From: an uncultured Acidobacteriota bacterium | Lineage (GTDB): Bacteria; Acidobacteriota; UBA6911; RPQK01; JAJDTT01 | DNA length: 64,000 nucleotides | NCBI GenBank assembly: GCA_951812665.1 | Contig: CATOST010000023.1 | Coordinates: 62,001-126,000 of the forward strand | Direction of reading: 5' to 3' | Made by a program: the position numbers and the translations under genes | The notes under the pieces: model-generated | Told to the model about the DNA's origin: nothing | The model's database searches: none | Seen by the model: the letters and a program-made list of their open reading frames with translations, nothing else | In this document: positions 9,023 to 18,377 of the stretch, in pieces | Layout: the number at the start of each line of letters is the position of its first letter | Numbering within the stretch: position 1 is the stretch's first letter

Positions 9023-9340
9023 TCAGAAATTGATGCGGAGAGAAACCTGGAACTGCCTCCCCAGGAATCTCGAGGTATATGAGAAAGGTTTCGTCACCGG
9101 TCCGCGGCGTCCCTCGTATGAGGACGGGAGTTGTTCCAGGGTGAGTGTGCCCACGGTGCCGTTGACCTTCCTTTCTACCGCGCAGACTCCCGGGTCTGGT
9201 CGTAGACGTGGCCGCGGATGGTGCCGGTGTCGGTCTGGGCGCGCAGCAGGACGGCACTCGCGAGTAGCACGACCACGGTTCCGGCGCGGCGAAAGGAACC
9301 GGTGGAGGCAGGAATCGGCCGGGGGGGGGCCTCGTATTGA
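9023..9340 (-). pseudogene. TonB-dependent receptor relic with about 1000 codons deleted
   Basis: Read on the minus strand, the 5' part encodes a signal peptide and AQTDTGTIRGHVYDQTRES, homologous to the start of the intact receptor at 10310-13501. After a stop, another frame encodes the receptor's extreme C-terminus (VGTLTLEQLPSSYEGRRG, then the terminal SLRINF). Everything between is gone, and the position of the intact start codon reads AGG. The junction (9172-9189) is an 18-base sequence, TTTCTACCGCGCAGACTC, that matches the terminal repeat of the MITE-like element at 28971-29136 with one mismatch. The relic lies directly downstream of the exported protein at 9376-10275, so it is the second receptor of a tandem duplication. 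Confidence 0.85.
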
Positions 9341-9375
9341 ATCCTGATGCGAGATTCCCAACGGAGCTGGAGATC

Positions 9376-10275
9376 TTATGCCATGCCCGCCAGCAGGGTA
9401 TTGCGGGCCGAATCGACCCGGACCTTGGAGTAGTGGAGGATCTGGCAAAGTTCCTTACCGGAGTCGTCGGTCACCGGCGTGGGCTTGCGAAGGATGAATT
9501 CCGCCAAGTTCGGGAGCTTGTGATTGAACGCGACATGGGCCATCTCCAGGCGGTCGATGGCCGAGTTCGCTTCCAAATCGAAGTCGGGGACCAGGAGCGG
9601 ACCCGTGTCGATCTGGTAGGAGTTGTCCTTGGGCATGAAGTTCATGGTCTTGATGGGATATTCGATGACGTAGCGCAACGGAAGCTGGGGATCCTTGATC
9701 TCGGTACGGCCCACCAGCGGGTGGTTGGCACCCGTCGCCTCATTGACCTCCGCCGGCGTTTGGAGCACCCGGGTCTTGGGAAAGGTCACCACGTCGATGA
9801 CCAGGGATCGGAAGTTGTCCTTCACCGGAGATCCCTTCGAGACCCTGCCCTGGAAGGTCATCGCCTTGCCCATGCTTCGATGTTGTTCCAGGGAATAGAT
9901 CACGCGATATTCGCCGCTGGGGATCTGGAACAGCCGGTCTTCCTTGTAGACCCGCTCGGTCCGGCAAGGCTGAATCAGAACAAACCGGTCGCTTTCGCCG
10001 CTGGAGTCGTCGATGACGTCGATCATGGCGTCCACCTGGATGCGGGCCATGTTTCCGTACGGAATGTCGTGCTTCTCGGTGGAACCGGGGTTAGGGAAGT
10101 CCCAGGTCATGAAGGAGGCCTGGAAGTCGCAAGCCGGCCTCGCGGCGGATTCGCCGGAGCCGGATGCGGACTCTTCGGCCGGCGCTTGGCAGGCCATGGG
10201 CAGAATCCAGCTGCCGCCGGCCAGGGCGGCTCCCAACTGTCCCTGAAAATGACGGCGGGTCGATCGATTCATCAT
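9376..10275 (-). CDS. Tat-type exported protein of unknown function, copy A
   Basis: 299 residues beginning MMNRSTRRHFQGQLGAALAGG, a twin-arginine-like leader followed by a small-residue region ending near MACQAPAEE, which could also be a lipobox. The mature part starts ACDFQASFMTWDF and includes the stretches YGNMARIQVDAMIDVIDDSS, GANHPLVGRTEIKDP and DNSYQIDTGPLLVPDFDL. I recognise no domain. It is roughly four-fifths identical by eye to copy B at 13527-14432. Its gene starts 34 bases after the stop of the TonB-dependent receptor gene and the order on the minus strand is copy B, receptor, copy A, receptor relic. The context suggests a periplasmic or surface partner of the receptor; that is inference. 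Confidence 0.8.
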   Translation of the reverse strand: MMNRSTRRHFQGQLGAALAGGSWILPMACQAPAEESASGSGESAARPACDFQASFMTWDFPNPGSTEKHDIPYGNMARIQVDAMIDVIDDSSGESDRFVLIQPCRTERVYKEDRLFQIPSGEYRVIYSLEQHRSMGKAMTFQGRVSKGSPVKDNFRSLVIDVVTFPKTRVLQTPAEVNEATGANHPLVGRTEIKDPQLPLRYVIEYPIKTMNFMPKDNSYQIDTGPLLVPDFDLEANSAIDRLEMAHVAFNHKLPNLAEFILRKPTPVTDDSGKELCQILHYSKVRVDSARNTLLAGMA

Positions 10276-10309
10276 GTCGGTGTCCTCGGTGTGGATGCGA
10301 TTCCTGAAA

Positions 10310-13300
10310 TCAGAAACTGAGACGCAGAGAGATCTGGACTTGCCGCGGCGGGAATGCCGAGGTGTACGAGAACGGCTGCGTTACGGGGCCCACGCGCCCC
10401 TTGTAAGAGGACGGAAGCTCTTCCAACGTAAGCGTTCCCACGTCGCCGTTGACGTGCTTGAAGTTGGTGCGGTTGAGCAAGTTGAACGCCTCGACGACGA
10501 TGTCCACGCTCTTGTCCTCCATCAGGGAGATCCGGCGCTTCACGCGCATGTCGATGCTGAAAAAGTTGGGTCCGATCCCGACGTTGCGTCCCAGGCCCAA
10601 AGGCCGGTGGGTGTCGGTGTGACGGTCACCCACGTTGTCGTGCCCAGCGTTGAGGTTGAAGGGGGCGAACGAGCGCGCGGCGAGGATGCCGGAAAGGGTC
10701 AGATCGCCGAACACGTTGTGTCCGAATCCCTTTCCCCGGCCGGCTTTCCAGGGGAGTTTCGCCAGGGTGCGGACGACGAATCGGTGTCCCCGGTGGTAGG
10801 AGGAGAGGGCCAATTCCGCCCCGGCATCCCATTGCTGATGGGGTTGAAACGAGGAGTTGTAGTCGGTCATCTCGTCCATCGCCTTGCTCCATGTGTGATG
10901 GGCCGAGATCATGAAGCTGTTGGAAATGCGCTTCTCCAGTTGCAGGACCAGGGCGTGATAAAAGGAATTGGACCAACTGCCGTAGACGTTGTCCTGAAGG
11001 ATCTCCGGTCTGCGAAAACCGACGATGGGCCTTCCCTCGGCATTGGTTCCGGCCCGGTAGATGTTGATGTCCAGGGGCCGGATGATGTGGACACCGCGGT
11101 TGAAGTTGTAGCCGGCCGAAAGGGAGAATCCGCCCGCCTCTCTCTGGATCTCGAGGCTTGCCTGCTGGGAGTAGGGGTTCACCAAATCGTCGGCCACCGA
11201 GAACGCGACGCGCAAAGGGAGGTCTCGCATGGGAGTGAGCCCGTGGATGGCCAGATCCTCCGCCTGGATCTGCCGCTTGCCCAGGATGCCCCGAGCCAAG
11301 GCCGTCTGATAAATTTCCGCCGAGGTGAGCGGCTGTCCGGTCAGCGCACTGGTGAAGCCCTGGATGCCGGTCAGGGGGACGAAGGCTTGAAAGATCTGCT
11401 GCGATTCGTCCGAGAGCAGATCGTGGATGTAGGTGATCTGACCGTCGATCCGGCCGTGGAAGATCCCGTAACCGCCTCGCACCACGGTCTTGGCGTCAGG
11501 GCTCCAGGCAAATCCCATCCGCGGTCCGAAGTTGTTGTTGTCCCGGGGGAAATCCGACTTGCGAAAGAGTTCGTAGCGCAACCCCAGAGTCAGCAGGAAT
11601 TTGGGGTGGACGCGCCACGAATCCTCCAAGAAGAATCCGTAGTTGTTCCCCCATCCGCGCCAGTAGGGATTCCCGAAGCCCTGTTGGTAGACGATGGGGA
11701 AGCCCAACGCGTAGGCCTGGAGTGAAGTGATGGGGTCGTCGACGGCCTCCGCCAGTTGAGGCCTGCCGGCCCCAATCAGCAATCCCTTGATCAGTGGGGA
11801 AATGGGAGCTCCCAGGGCGCCGTCGATCAGCGCCGAAAGGGGCACCGCCTCTCCGAAAATGAACCTCCCGCTGAAGAACGTCTCGGACCGGACGCTGTCA
11901 TAAAACGGATGGATGTCCGCGCCGACCTTCACCGTATGCCCTCCGTGGACATAGGTGAAGTTCTGCCGGGCCTGGAACATGCGTTCGACGTTCCGGGTGG
12001 GCAGGATGAAATCCCGTCCGAAATTGCCGTATCCGCTGATGTCGATGGAGGGACCGTGCGGATCGGTGGGAAAGACGCCGAAGTCGTGGTACCCGACGCC
12101 CAACCAGGTTTCGCTGATCCATTCCGGACTGATCACCCAGTTGTTGCCCAATCCGATGGTGAAATCGTTCACGTCGTTGTTGCGTCCCCGGCTGCGGGCC
12201 ACCAGCGAACCGAAGTTGGTGTTCTGACTGTTCTGTCCCGTCCAGTTTCCTCGAAAGAAGAGATTGTGTCCGGGCCCCACCGCATGGTCGATGCGGGCGA
12301 TGAATTGCTGCCGTTCTTCCGAGAAGGGGAAGACCCCGCTGTTGCTCTCGAAGAGTTCGACGACGTGGGGATGGTTTCCCGGAATCAAGCCTTGGACGAG
12401 TTGCTTTGCCGCCGGGACCAGAAATGCCGGAGCGGCGGGACTGGTGAGCAGATCGGCCAGGGCTTGTTGTGTGGGCGTCAGCTCGTAGAGAAACGACCTG
12501 TCCTGGAGCAGGGGTACGAACGACGACTCGTGACGGTCGAGGCGTTCGTAGGCGGTGAAGAAAAACGTCCTGTCGCGCAGGATCGGGCCTCCGAAGGACC
12601 CTCCGCTCTGGGCCCGGGTGTAGGCCGACTCGGACGGATCGAAGTAGTTGCGGGCCTGGAAGTGGCGATTGCGGAGCACTCCGAAAATGGATCCGCGAAA
12701 TTCGTTGGTCCCCCCCTTGGTGACGATGTTGATGGCGCCGCCGGGCGCGCCGCCGAGTTCGGCGGAGAACGAATTGCGGTTGATCTGAAACTCCTGCACC
12801 GCCTCCTGGGTGATGGAGGACCGGACGGCGCCGGTGCCGTAGTTGTTGTTGAGACCATCGATGGTGAAGGTGTTGCCGCGCCCGCCGCCGCCGCCGATGC
12901 CGAGTCCCGACGCCGGCGTGGGGGCGATGCGGAAGTCCCGGTCGTCCGCCACGTAGTTCGAGTCCACCACTCCGGGAGTCAGAAGCGCCAGGTCCAGATA
13001 GTCGCGACGGTTGATGGGAAGGTCCTCGATGCTGGTGGAATCGATATGGTTGGACTGCTGGGTCTTGTCGTGGGCGATCACCGTCCGGGTCGCTTCCGCG
13101 GTGATGACGATGGCCTCGGCGGCCACCACGATCTCGGGAGAAAAGGTCTGGGTTTCTCCGACCAGCACCTCCAGATCCTGGACCACGTAGGGAGCGAACC
13201 CCGGCAGCTCGAAGCGAAGCGTGTAGAGCCCGGGATCGACCCGGCTCATGACGTATTCGCCGAGATCCGAAGTGAGGGTTTCCCGGGCCACGCCCCGGCC

Positions 13301-13501
13301 CTGGTAGGTCGCGGTGACGGTGACGCCGGGGAGGACGGCCCGGGTCTCGTCGTAGACGTAGCCGCGGATGGTGCCGGTGTCGGTCTGGGCGGGCAACAGA
13401 ACGGTGCCCGCCAGCAGAACCGCCGCTACGATACCCAGGCGGCGCAAAGTGCAACATAAGCGGAGAAGAGAGGAGGAAGGGAAAGGGCTTGTGCTCAACA
13501 T
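10310..13501 (-). CDS. TonB-dependent receptor with N-terminal carboxypeptidase-regulatory domain
   Basis: Outer-membrane beta-barrel transporter, about 1063 residues. A signal peptide (RRLGIVAAVLLAGTVLLPAQ) is followed by a CarboxypepD_reg-like Ig fold (TDTGTIRGYVYDETRAVLPG, to about residue 120), then a plug domain (EDLPINRRDYLDLALLTPGV; GGGGRGNTFTIDGLNNN; GGAINIVTKGGTNEF) and the barrel, ending in SLRLSF with the aromatic C-terminal residue of outer-membrane proteins. This Oar-like architecture is common in Acidobacteriota. No TonB box is obvious. The ATG at 13501 has GGGAG 9 bases upstream; the longer frame to 13687 would overlap copy B. It lies 25 bases after copy B and 34 before copy A, so an operon is likely. 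Confidence 0.92.
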   Translation of the reverse strand: MLSTSPFPSSSLLRLCCTLRRLGIVAAVLLAGTVLLPAQTDTGTIRGYVYDETRAVLPGVTVTATYQGRGVARETLTSDLGEYVMSRVDPGLYTLRFELPGFAPYVVQDLEVLVGETQTFSPEIVVAAEAIVITAEATRTVIAHDKTQQSNHIDSTSIEDLPINRRDYLDLALLTPGVVDSNYVADDRDFRIAPTPASGLGIGGGGGRGNTFTIDGLNNNYGTGAVRSSITQEAVQEFQINRNSFSAELGGAPGGAINIVTKGGTNEFRGSIFGVLRNRHFQARNYFDPSESAYTRAQSGGSFGGPILRDRTFFFTAYERLDRHESSFVPLLQDRSFLYELTPTQQALADLLTSPAAPAFLVPAAKQLVQGLIPGNHPHVVELFESNSGVFPFSEERQQFIARIDHAVGPGHNLFFRGNWTGQNSQNTNFGSLVARSRGRNNDVNDFTIGLGNNWVISPEWISETWLGVGYHDFGVFPTDPHGPSIDISGYGNFGRDFILPTRNVERMFQARQNFTYVHGGHTVKVGADIHPFYDSVRSETFFSGRFIFGEAVPLSALIDGALGAPISPLIKGLLIGAGRPQLAEAVDDPITSLQAYALGFPIVYQQGFGNPYWRGWGNNYGFFLEDSWRVHPKFLLTLGLRYELFRKSDFPRDNNNFGPRMGFAWSPDAKTVVRGGYGIFHGRIDGQITYIHDLLSDESQQIFQAFVPLTGIQGFTSALTGQPLTSAEIYQTALARGILGKRQIQAEDLAIHGLTPMRDLPLRVAFSVADDLVNPYSQQASLEIQREAGGFSLSAGYNFNRGVHIIRPLDINIYRAGTNAEGRPIVGFRRPEILQDNVYGSWSNSFYHALVLQLEKRISNSFMISAHHTWSKAMDEMTDYNSSFQPHQQWDAGAELALSSYHRGHRFVVRTLAKLPWKAGRGKGFGHNVFGDLTLSGILAARSFAPFNLNAGHDNVGDRHTDTHRPLGLGRNVGIGPNFFSIDMRVKRRISLMEDKSVDIVVEAFNLLNRTNFKHVNGDVGTLTLEELPSSYKGRVGPVTQPFSYTSAFPPRQVQISLRLSF

Positions 13502-13526
13502 GATGCGAATCTCCCGAGTGAATCGA

Positions 13527-14432
13527 CTAGACCATCCCGGCCAGCAGGGTATTTCGAGCCGAATGGACGCAGACCTTGGAGTAATGGAGAACCCGGCAGA
13601 GCTCCCGGCCGGTTTTGTCCATGACCGGCGTGGGCTGTCGAAGGATGAACTCGGCCAGGTTCGGAGCTTTGTGGTTGAACGCGACATGGGCCATCTCCAG
13701 CCGATCGATGGCCGACGCCTGATCCAAATCGAAATCGGGGACCAGAAGCGGCCCCGTATCGATCTGGTAGGAGTTGTCTTTGGGCATGAAGTTCATGGTC
13801 TTGACGGGATATTCGATGACGTACCTCAGCGGATGCTGAGGGTCCTTGATTTCGGTGCGGCCCACCAGGGGGTGGTTGGCCCCGGTCGCCCCATTGACCT
13901 CGGCGGGCGTTCGGAGCACTCGCGTGTTCGGAAAGGTCACCACGTCGATGACGAGGGACCGAAATTTGTCTTTGACCAAACTTCCGACCGACCTTCCTCC
14001 CCGGTAGGTCATCCCCTTTCCGACGCTTCGGCGCCGATCCAGGGAATAGATCACGCGGTACTCGGCGCTGGGGATCTGGAAGAGACGGTCTTCCTTGTAG
14101 ACACGCTCGGTCCGGCAGGGCTGGATCAGAATGAAACGCTCGCTGCCGCCACTGGAATCGTCGATGACGTCGATCATGGCGTCCAGCTGGATTCGGGCCA
14201 TGTTCCCGAAGGGAATGTCGTGTTTCTCGGAGTAGGCCGGGGGAGGTAAGTCCCAGGTCATGAAGGAGGCCTGGAAGTTGCAGGCCGGCGGGACGCTTCC
14301 GCCGCTACCGGTTGAGGACTCCTCCGCCGATGCACTGAAGGCCATGGGAAGAATCCAACCGCCGCCGGCAAGAGCCATTCCCAGCTTCCGCTGAAAACGC
14401 CTTCGGCTGGGTCGACTCGAATGGGCGATCAT
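13527..14432 (-). CDS. Tat-type exported protein of unknown function, copy B
   Basis: 301 residues, paralogue of the protein at 9376-10275 and first gene of the likely operon with the TonB-dependent receptor. The leader SSRPSRRRFQRKLGMALAGG is twin-arginine-like and ends near ASAEES. It shares with copy A the blocks NMARIQLDAMIDVIDDSS, RTERVYKEDRLFQIPS, ATGANHPLVGRTEIKDP and the C-terminus SARNTLLAGMV. Both copies keep most aromatic and charged residues, which suggests selection for function. The ATG at 14432 has no strong ribosome site. A TTGACA hexamer is present about 35 bases upstream on the minus strand (14469-14474) but no good -10 follows it. Function unknown. Confidence 0.8.
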   Translation of the reverse strand: MIAHSSRPSRRRFQRKLGMALAGGGWILPMAFSASAEESSTGSGGSVPPACNFQASFMTWDLPPPAYSEKHDIPFGNMARIQLDAMIDVIDDSSGGSERFILIQPCRTERVYKEDRLFQIPSAEYRVIYSLDRRRSVGKGMTYRGGRSVGSLVKDKFRSLVIDVVTFPNTRVLRTPAEVNGATGANHPLVGRTEIKDPQHPLRYVIEYPVKTMNFMPKDNSYQIDTGPLLVPDFDLDQASAIDRLEMAHVAFNHKAPNLAEFILRQPTPVMDKTGRELCRVLHYSKVCVHSARNTLLAGMV

Positions 14433-14670
14433 CTCGATGGCAGTGCGATTTTGAGATCTCCGTTACGCTGTCAATTGGAAGTCATCGTACCACGGGCCAA
14501 CGACGCATCCTACCACCGACTCCGGGAGAGACCGGCAGCGAAAAAAGATACTCTCGCCGCGAGGATGGAAGCTCCGGAGCGGGCGATCGGCCGCGGTCCC
14601 CGGCATTGTCGGCAGCCCGTGGCGACTTCAGGCGCGGACTGCTATGGTGCCGGGTCAAGGAGCGCCGCAA

Positions 14671-15771
14671 ATGAAGATCACCGATGTGACCGTACAGTGC
14701 TATTCCTGGCCGCGTCCCCGGCCCATCAGCAACGGCAAATACACCTATGCCACGGTGCGGCTGAATCTGGTTCGCGTGCACACCGATGAAGGGCTTTCCG
14801 GTGTGGGCTGGGCGGGAGGCCCCGGCTTGTCGGCTCCCATGACCGTCGCCCTGGTGGAACATTTCAAGGAAGCCCTGATGGGAGAGGATCCGTTCAATTA
14901 CCGCCGGATCTGGGAGAACATGTGGCTGCCCAAGGTCGTGGGCCGCCGGGGGCTGACCACCTGGGTCATCAGCGCCGTGGACATCGCCCTCTGGGACCTG
15001 ATGGGAAAGGCCCTCGGGAAGCCGGTTCACAAGCTTCTGGGAGGGTTCCGCGACCGAATTCCCACCTATGTCGCCGGCGGCTACTACGAGGAGGGGAAGG
15101 GCCTCCGGGAATTGGCTCAGGAAATGGAGGAGAGCCTGGAGTTGGGCGCCCGGGCGGTGAAGATGAAGATCGGCGGAGTGGAGATCAACCAGGACGTGGA
15201 GCGGGTCCGGGTGGTGCGCGAGACAATCGGGCCCGACATCAAGCTGATGGTCGATGCCAACAACGCCTACGTTGCCTATCAAGCCGTTGAGGTTGCCAGG
15301 AAGATGGAACCGTACGACGTCTTCTGGTTCGAAGAGCCGGTGGCGCCGGACGACTATGAGGGCCACGCCCGGGTCGCCCGATCGAGCTCCATTCCCGTGG
15401 CCACGGGCGAGAACGAATACACGCGCTACGGCTTCCGGGACCTGATCCAGCACGGTTCGGCCTCCATTCTCAACGCCGACGCCCAGATCCTGGGCGGAAT
15501 CACCGAGTTCATGAACGTGGCTTCGCTGGCCGCGGCCCACGACCTGCACATCGCCCCTCACGGCGCCCAGGAGGTGCACATCCATCTGGTGGCCGCCATT
15601 CCCAACGGTCTGATACTGGAGTTCTACCGGGAGACGGTGAACCCTCTGCACGGCCGGATCTTCGAGGAATCTCTGACCCTGGATGCCGACGGTTGCGTGA
15701 GCGTTCCCCAGACCCCGGGACTGGGCATGGAGCCGAATTGGGAAGTGCTGGAGCCGTACCGGGTGGCCTGA
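14671..15771 (+). CDS. mandelate racemase/muconate lactonizing enzyme family protein
   Basis: Enolase-superfamily enzyme that abstracts a proton next to a carboxylate, most likely a sugar-acid dehydratase or racemase. The capping domain (MKITDVTVQCYSWPRPRP) is followed by the barrel with the KMK catalytic pair, metal ligands in MVDANNAY, FEEPVAP and TGENEYTR, the Asp of LNADAQILGG and the His of APHGAQEVH. All catalytic positions of the mandelate-racemase subgroup appear intact. Length is about 366 residues. The ATG at 14671 is preferred because AAGGAG lies 8 bases upstream; an ATG at 14644 adds nine residues of no clear homology. The substrate cannot be told from sequence. It is divergent from the TonB-receptor operon. 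Confidence 0.9.
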   Translation: MKITDVTVQCYSWPRPRPISNGKYTYATVRLNLVRVHTDEGLSGVGWAGGPGLSAPMTVALVEHFKEALMGEDPFNYRRIWENMWLPKVVGRRGLTTWVISAVDIALWDLMGKALGKPVHKLLGGFRDRIPTYVAGGYYEEGKGLRELAQEMEESLELGARAVKMKIGGVEINQDVERVRVVRETIGPDIKLMVDANNAYVAYQAVEVARKMEPYDVFWFEEPVAPDDYEGHARVARSSSIPVATGENEYTRYGFRDLIQHGSASILNADAQILGGITEFMNVASLAAAHDLHIAPHGAQEVHIHLVAAIPNGLILEFYRETVNPLHGRIFEESLTLDADGCVSVPQTPGLGMEPNWEVLEPYRVA

Positions 15772-15810
15772 CAGGGGCGGCGACCATCGGCTACGGAAGG
15801 CGCTCCGAGA

Positions 15811-16341
15811 CTACTTGACGGGTTGCTTCACGCGAGTCTGCGTGGAACGGACATCCAGCAGCATGTTGCCTCTGCTGTCTGTCATGAGCAGTGTGGATTC
15901 GTATTTCGCATCGCTGCCAAATCGATCCACGATCTGACCCTTGAGGCCGGCGCCGAAGTCGACGTATTCCCAGGTCATGGTCGCGGATTCGTCGTCCCAG
16001 GCGCCGATCCAAAGGCTGTTCGAGCCGTCGGACGAAAAGACCCACTTGTGATACTTGCCGCTCTTCGGTTCGTACCGCTGGAGCTCACGGGTCTCATACT
16101 CCCCGGTCCGGCTGGAGATCTGCTGGTATCGGCCGTTCAGAATCCACTCGGCCTTCGACGTTCCTGACAGTTTTCTGGCCTTCAGCGACCATGCCGCCGG
16201 TTTGAATACGACCTGGGACGTCCAGGTTCCAATCCATTCGTCCAGAGCCTTGCCGCCGGTCGCCTCCGATGGCGGCCCCGCGGCAGTCATATTGGCCGAT
16301 GCCAATACGAGCACGGCCAGTGTTAAGGACACGCGCTTCAT
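15811..16341 (-). CDS. exported DUF1579-like protein
   Basis: 176 residues with a signal peptide (MKRVSLTLAVLVLASANM). The mature part has the pattern of DUF1579 proteins: LDEWIGTWTS near the N-terminus, GTSKAEWILNGRY in the middle, then YEPKSGKYHKWVFSSDG and DESATMTWEY strands, suggesting a small beta-barrel of lipocalin type. Biochemical role unknown. GGAAGGGAG lies 6 bases before the ATG. It is convergent with the enolase-superfamily gene. Confidence 0.75.
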   Translation of the reverse strand: MKRVSLTLAVLVLASANMTAAGPPSEATGGKALDEWIGTWTSQVVFKPAAWSLKARKLSGTSKAEWILNGRYQQISSRTGEYETRELQRYEPKSGKYHKWVFSSDGSNSLWIGAWDDESATMTWEYVDFGAGLKGQIVDRFGSDAKYESTLLMTDSRGNMLLDVRSTQTRVKQPVK

Positions 16342-16614
16342 ATCAGGCTCCCTTCCTCCGCACTCAACCGCTTGCAGAGGGTCTCGAACAGATCGGCAGG
16401 GGATCCAGTATCGGCTGGACTCGATGCCTTACCGCCACTAACCGGAATTAGGCCCCACGTTACGAGATGACCGAACCAGGTTTTCGGCTTCAGGGCCTGT
16501 CCACGCCCAACACATTGCCGAAACTCGGAGATCCGTTTCAAGCCTCGGGCAATTCAGTATTCCGGCCAACAGGTCCCATCCACGTCTGGACCATGCCCAC
16601 ACGATGGTCATGAT

Positions 16615-18194
16615 TTAGTTCAGTTTCCGCGAACGACTATCGATTTCATTCATAATGCGTCGGCAAATCTCATCGATCGTGCGATCCATTTCTGCGCGCT
16701 CGCCTCCGAGCTCCGGGTATGCGATTCGGCGGCCCATTTCCGCAGGGCCCGGGGTGTTTTCGGCCGTTACCTCAAATGAGAATCCGCTGGCTCCCAGTCT
16801 CCAAGTCACGGAAAGGGTCAGGTCGAAGCCGCTGTTCCCACTTCCCGTGTAGTCCTGGAAGCGATACTGTCGCGTCAGCGTGATTTTCGGTTCGTTACCC
16901 AGTCTAAATCCTGAAATCGCGATGTGTGATCGCTTCGTCCTGCCCCAGTTTCTGGTGTCGAACAAACTACTGGAGTTTACGGTGTGCTGTGCTTGCGAAA
17001 GATATGAAGTCGCATTGTAGTTTCCAAACAGCTTGGACAAGGATTCAAGTCGAATGTCCAACGCTTCGATCAGCGGATGCACATGCATCTGATAGACGTC
17101 ATCGAGCACTTTGAGATCAGACTTGTCCGGGTCCGGACCCTTCTTGTCTTGTACGAACAGTCCAATTTCTTTGTCCATGTCGTCAGGGTCGCGGATCGAT
17201 TCCCCTTTGGCTGCTCGAATCGAAAGGTCCAGCGACCGTGAGAGGTTCTCAAGCATGAAACGGACGAGTGGCAACGTCTGACCCAAATCGCGTTTTGGAG
17301 GCCGCCGATATAGCGGTCTCGTTCTTCGCTCTTGATCACCAGGGGCGGAAGGTTGTTCCGAAGCAAAGCATAGTTGGCAAGCAAACGCGCGGTGCGCCCA
17401 TTGCCGTCGTCGAATGGATGGATTTGCAGGAAGCGCCAGTGTGATTCGGCGAGGAACATGGGCAGAGGGTACGCGCGCCGCTCCAGATCGCGGCGAAAGT
17501 TACGGGTCCATTCGGCATCAGCGCCGGGCGTGTCCTCCGGTTCCGCAAATCGATGGAATTCGCCGGTGGCGGTTTCAACGTGGTTTGGCTGTGTCTTGTA
17601 TTTACCGGGAACGACGCGCTTCCGGGTGCGCTCGCCGTCCGGTGTTCGCGCAGTCTGCCAGAATGGTTCCTTGAGCAGAATCTGGTTCAGATCCCGTATG
17701 TCGCCCTCGCCAAGAATCTGCTCTTCTCCTGCGAGTCGTCGAGTGTGGTCTATGGCGACATTGTGCGCTTTCATTTCCTCGTAGTCTCGCAGCGGATGCC
17801 CACCCGCCGTGCGGTCGAACAGGAGCAGCAATTCGGTTTCGTGATAGGTGAGGGTGTTTCCCTCGATGTGGTTACTGTTGTAGTTCCATTCGAGCCTGAG
17901 CTTTTTCCACAGACGTTCGTCGTCTTCGCGTTTCATCTTCTGGCGCTGTTCGCTCCATTCACGATAATCCGTCGCGTCCAGATCGGCAAGGTGTTCGAAG
18001 AAATGAACGTGCTCGACGGTGAGGCGAGGGATGTGGATACCTAACGAGTGGGATTCCTCGATCCATGAGGCCATTCGCGCTCTTGCTTCAGCATCGGCCG
18101 AGAGCGCCGTACGTGTACCCAGGTCAATGACGTACCGTCCAAGTTTCGTGTGCTCGATGATGAATTGATCGTTGGACCTGAAAACCTCTGCCAT
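16615..18194 (-). pseudogene. class II Fic family protein, frameshifted near 17289
   Basis: Fic proteins transfer AMP or related groups to target hydroxyls. The 5' part encodes an inhibitory helix motif SNHIEGN ((S/T)xxxE(G/N), class II, upstream of the Fic fold) and the catalytic core HPFDDGNGRTAR. After ERDRYIGGLQNA the frame breaks: the continuation (LGQTLPLVRFMLENLSRSLDL..., to 16615) is in another frame. Restoring one G in GCGATTTGGG (giving Asn-Ala-Asp-Leu-Gly) joins the frames into one protein of about 526 residues, so a single-base deletion is the simplest explanation. I used the ATG at 18194; a TTG at 18224 is possible. It could be a true mutation or a sequencing error. Confidence 0.85.
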
Positions 18195-18377
18195 TTCTCC
18201 GGAAATAGGACAGATACTTTTCAATCGTACCGACTCCCGACCCCGACTTGGACGTGGTGGCGTGCTCTCCAGGGATCGCCAAATCGTTCAAGTGCCCGGA
18301 AAGTTCTGCTCGACTATAGCAAGCTTGGTCTCAAGGAAGTTAATCTCTGTCCCAGCTATACGGATGACCCAGCCGCG

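Noticed and set aside
14482..15651. 389-residue open frame opposite the enolase-superfamily gene
   Set aside because: The plus-strand gene has all catalytic motifs, and the minus frame has only low-complexity sequence.
16342..16614. Possible small gene in the gap between the DUF1579-like and Fic genes
   Set aside because: The only open frame there overlaps the DUF1579 start and has no ribosome site or recognisable sequence.
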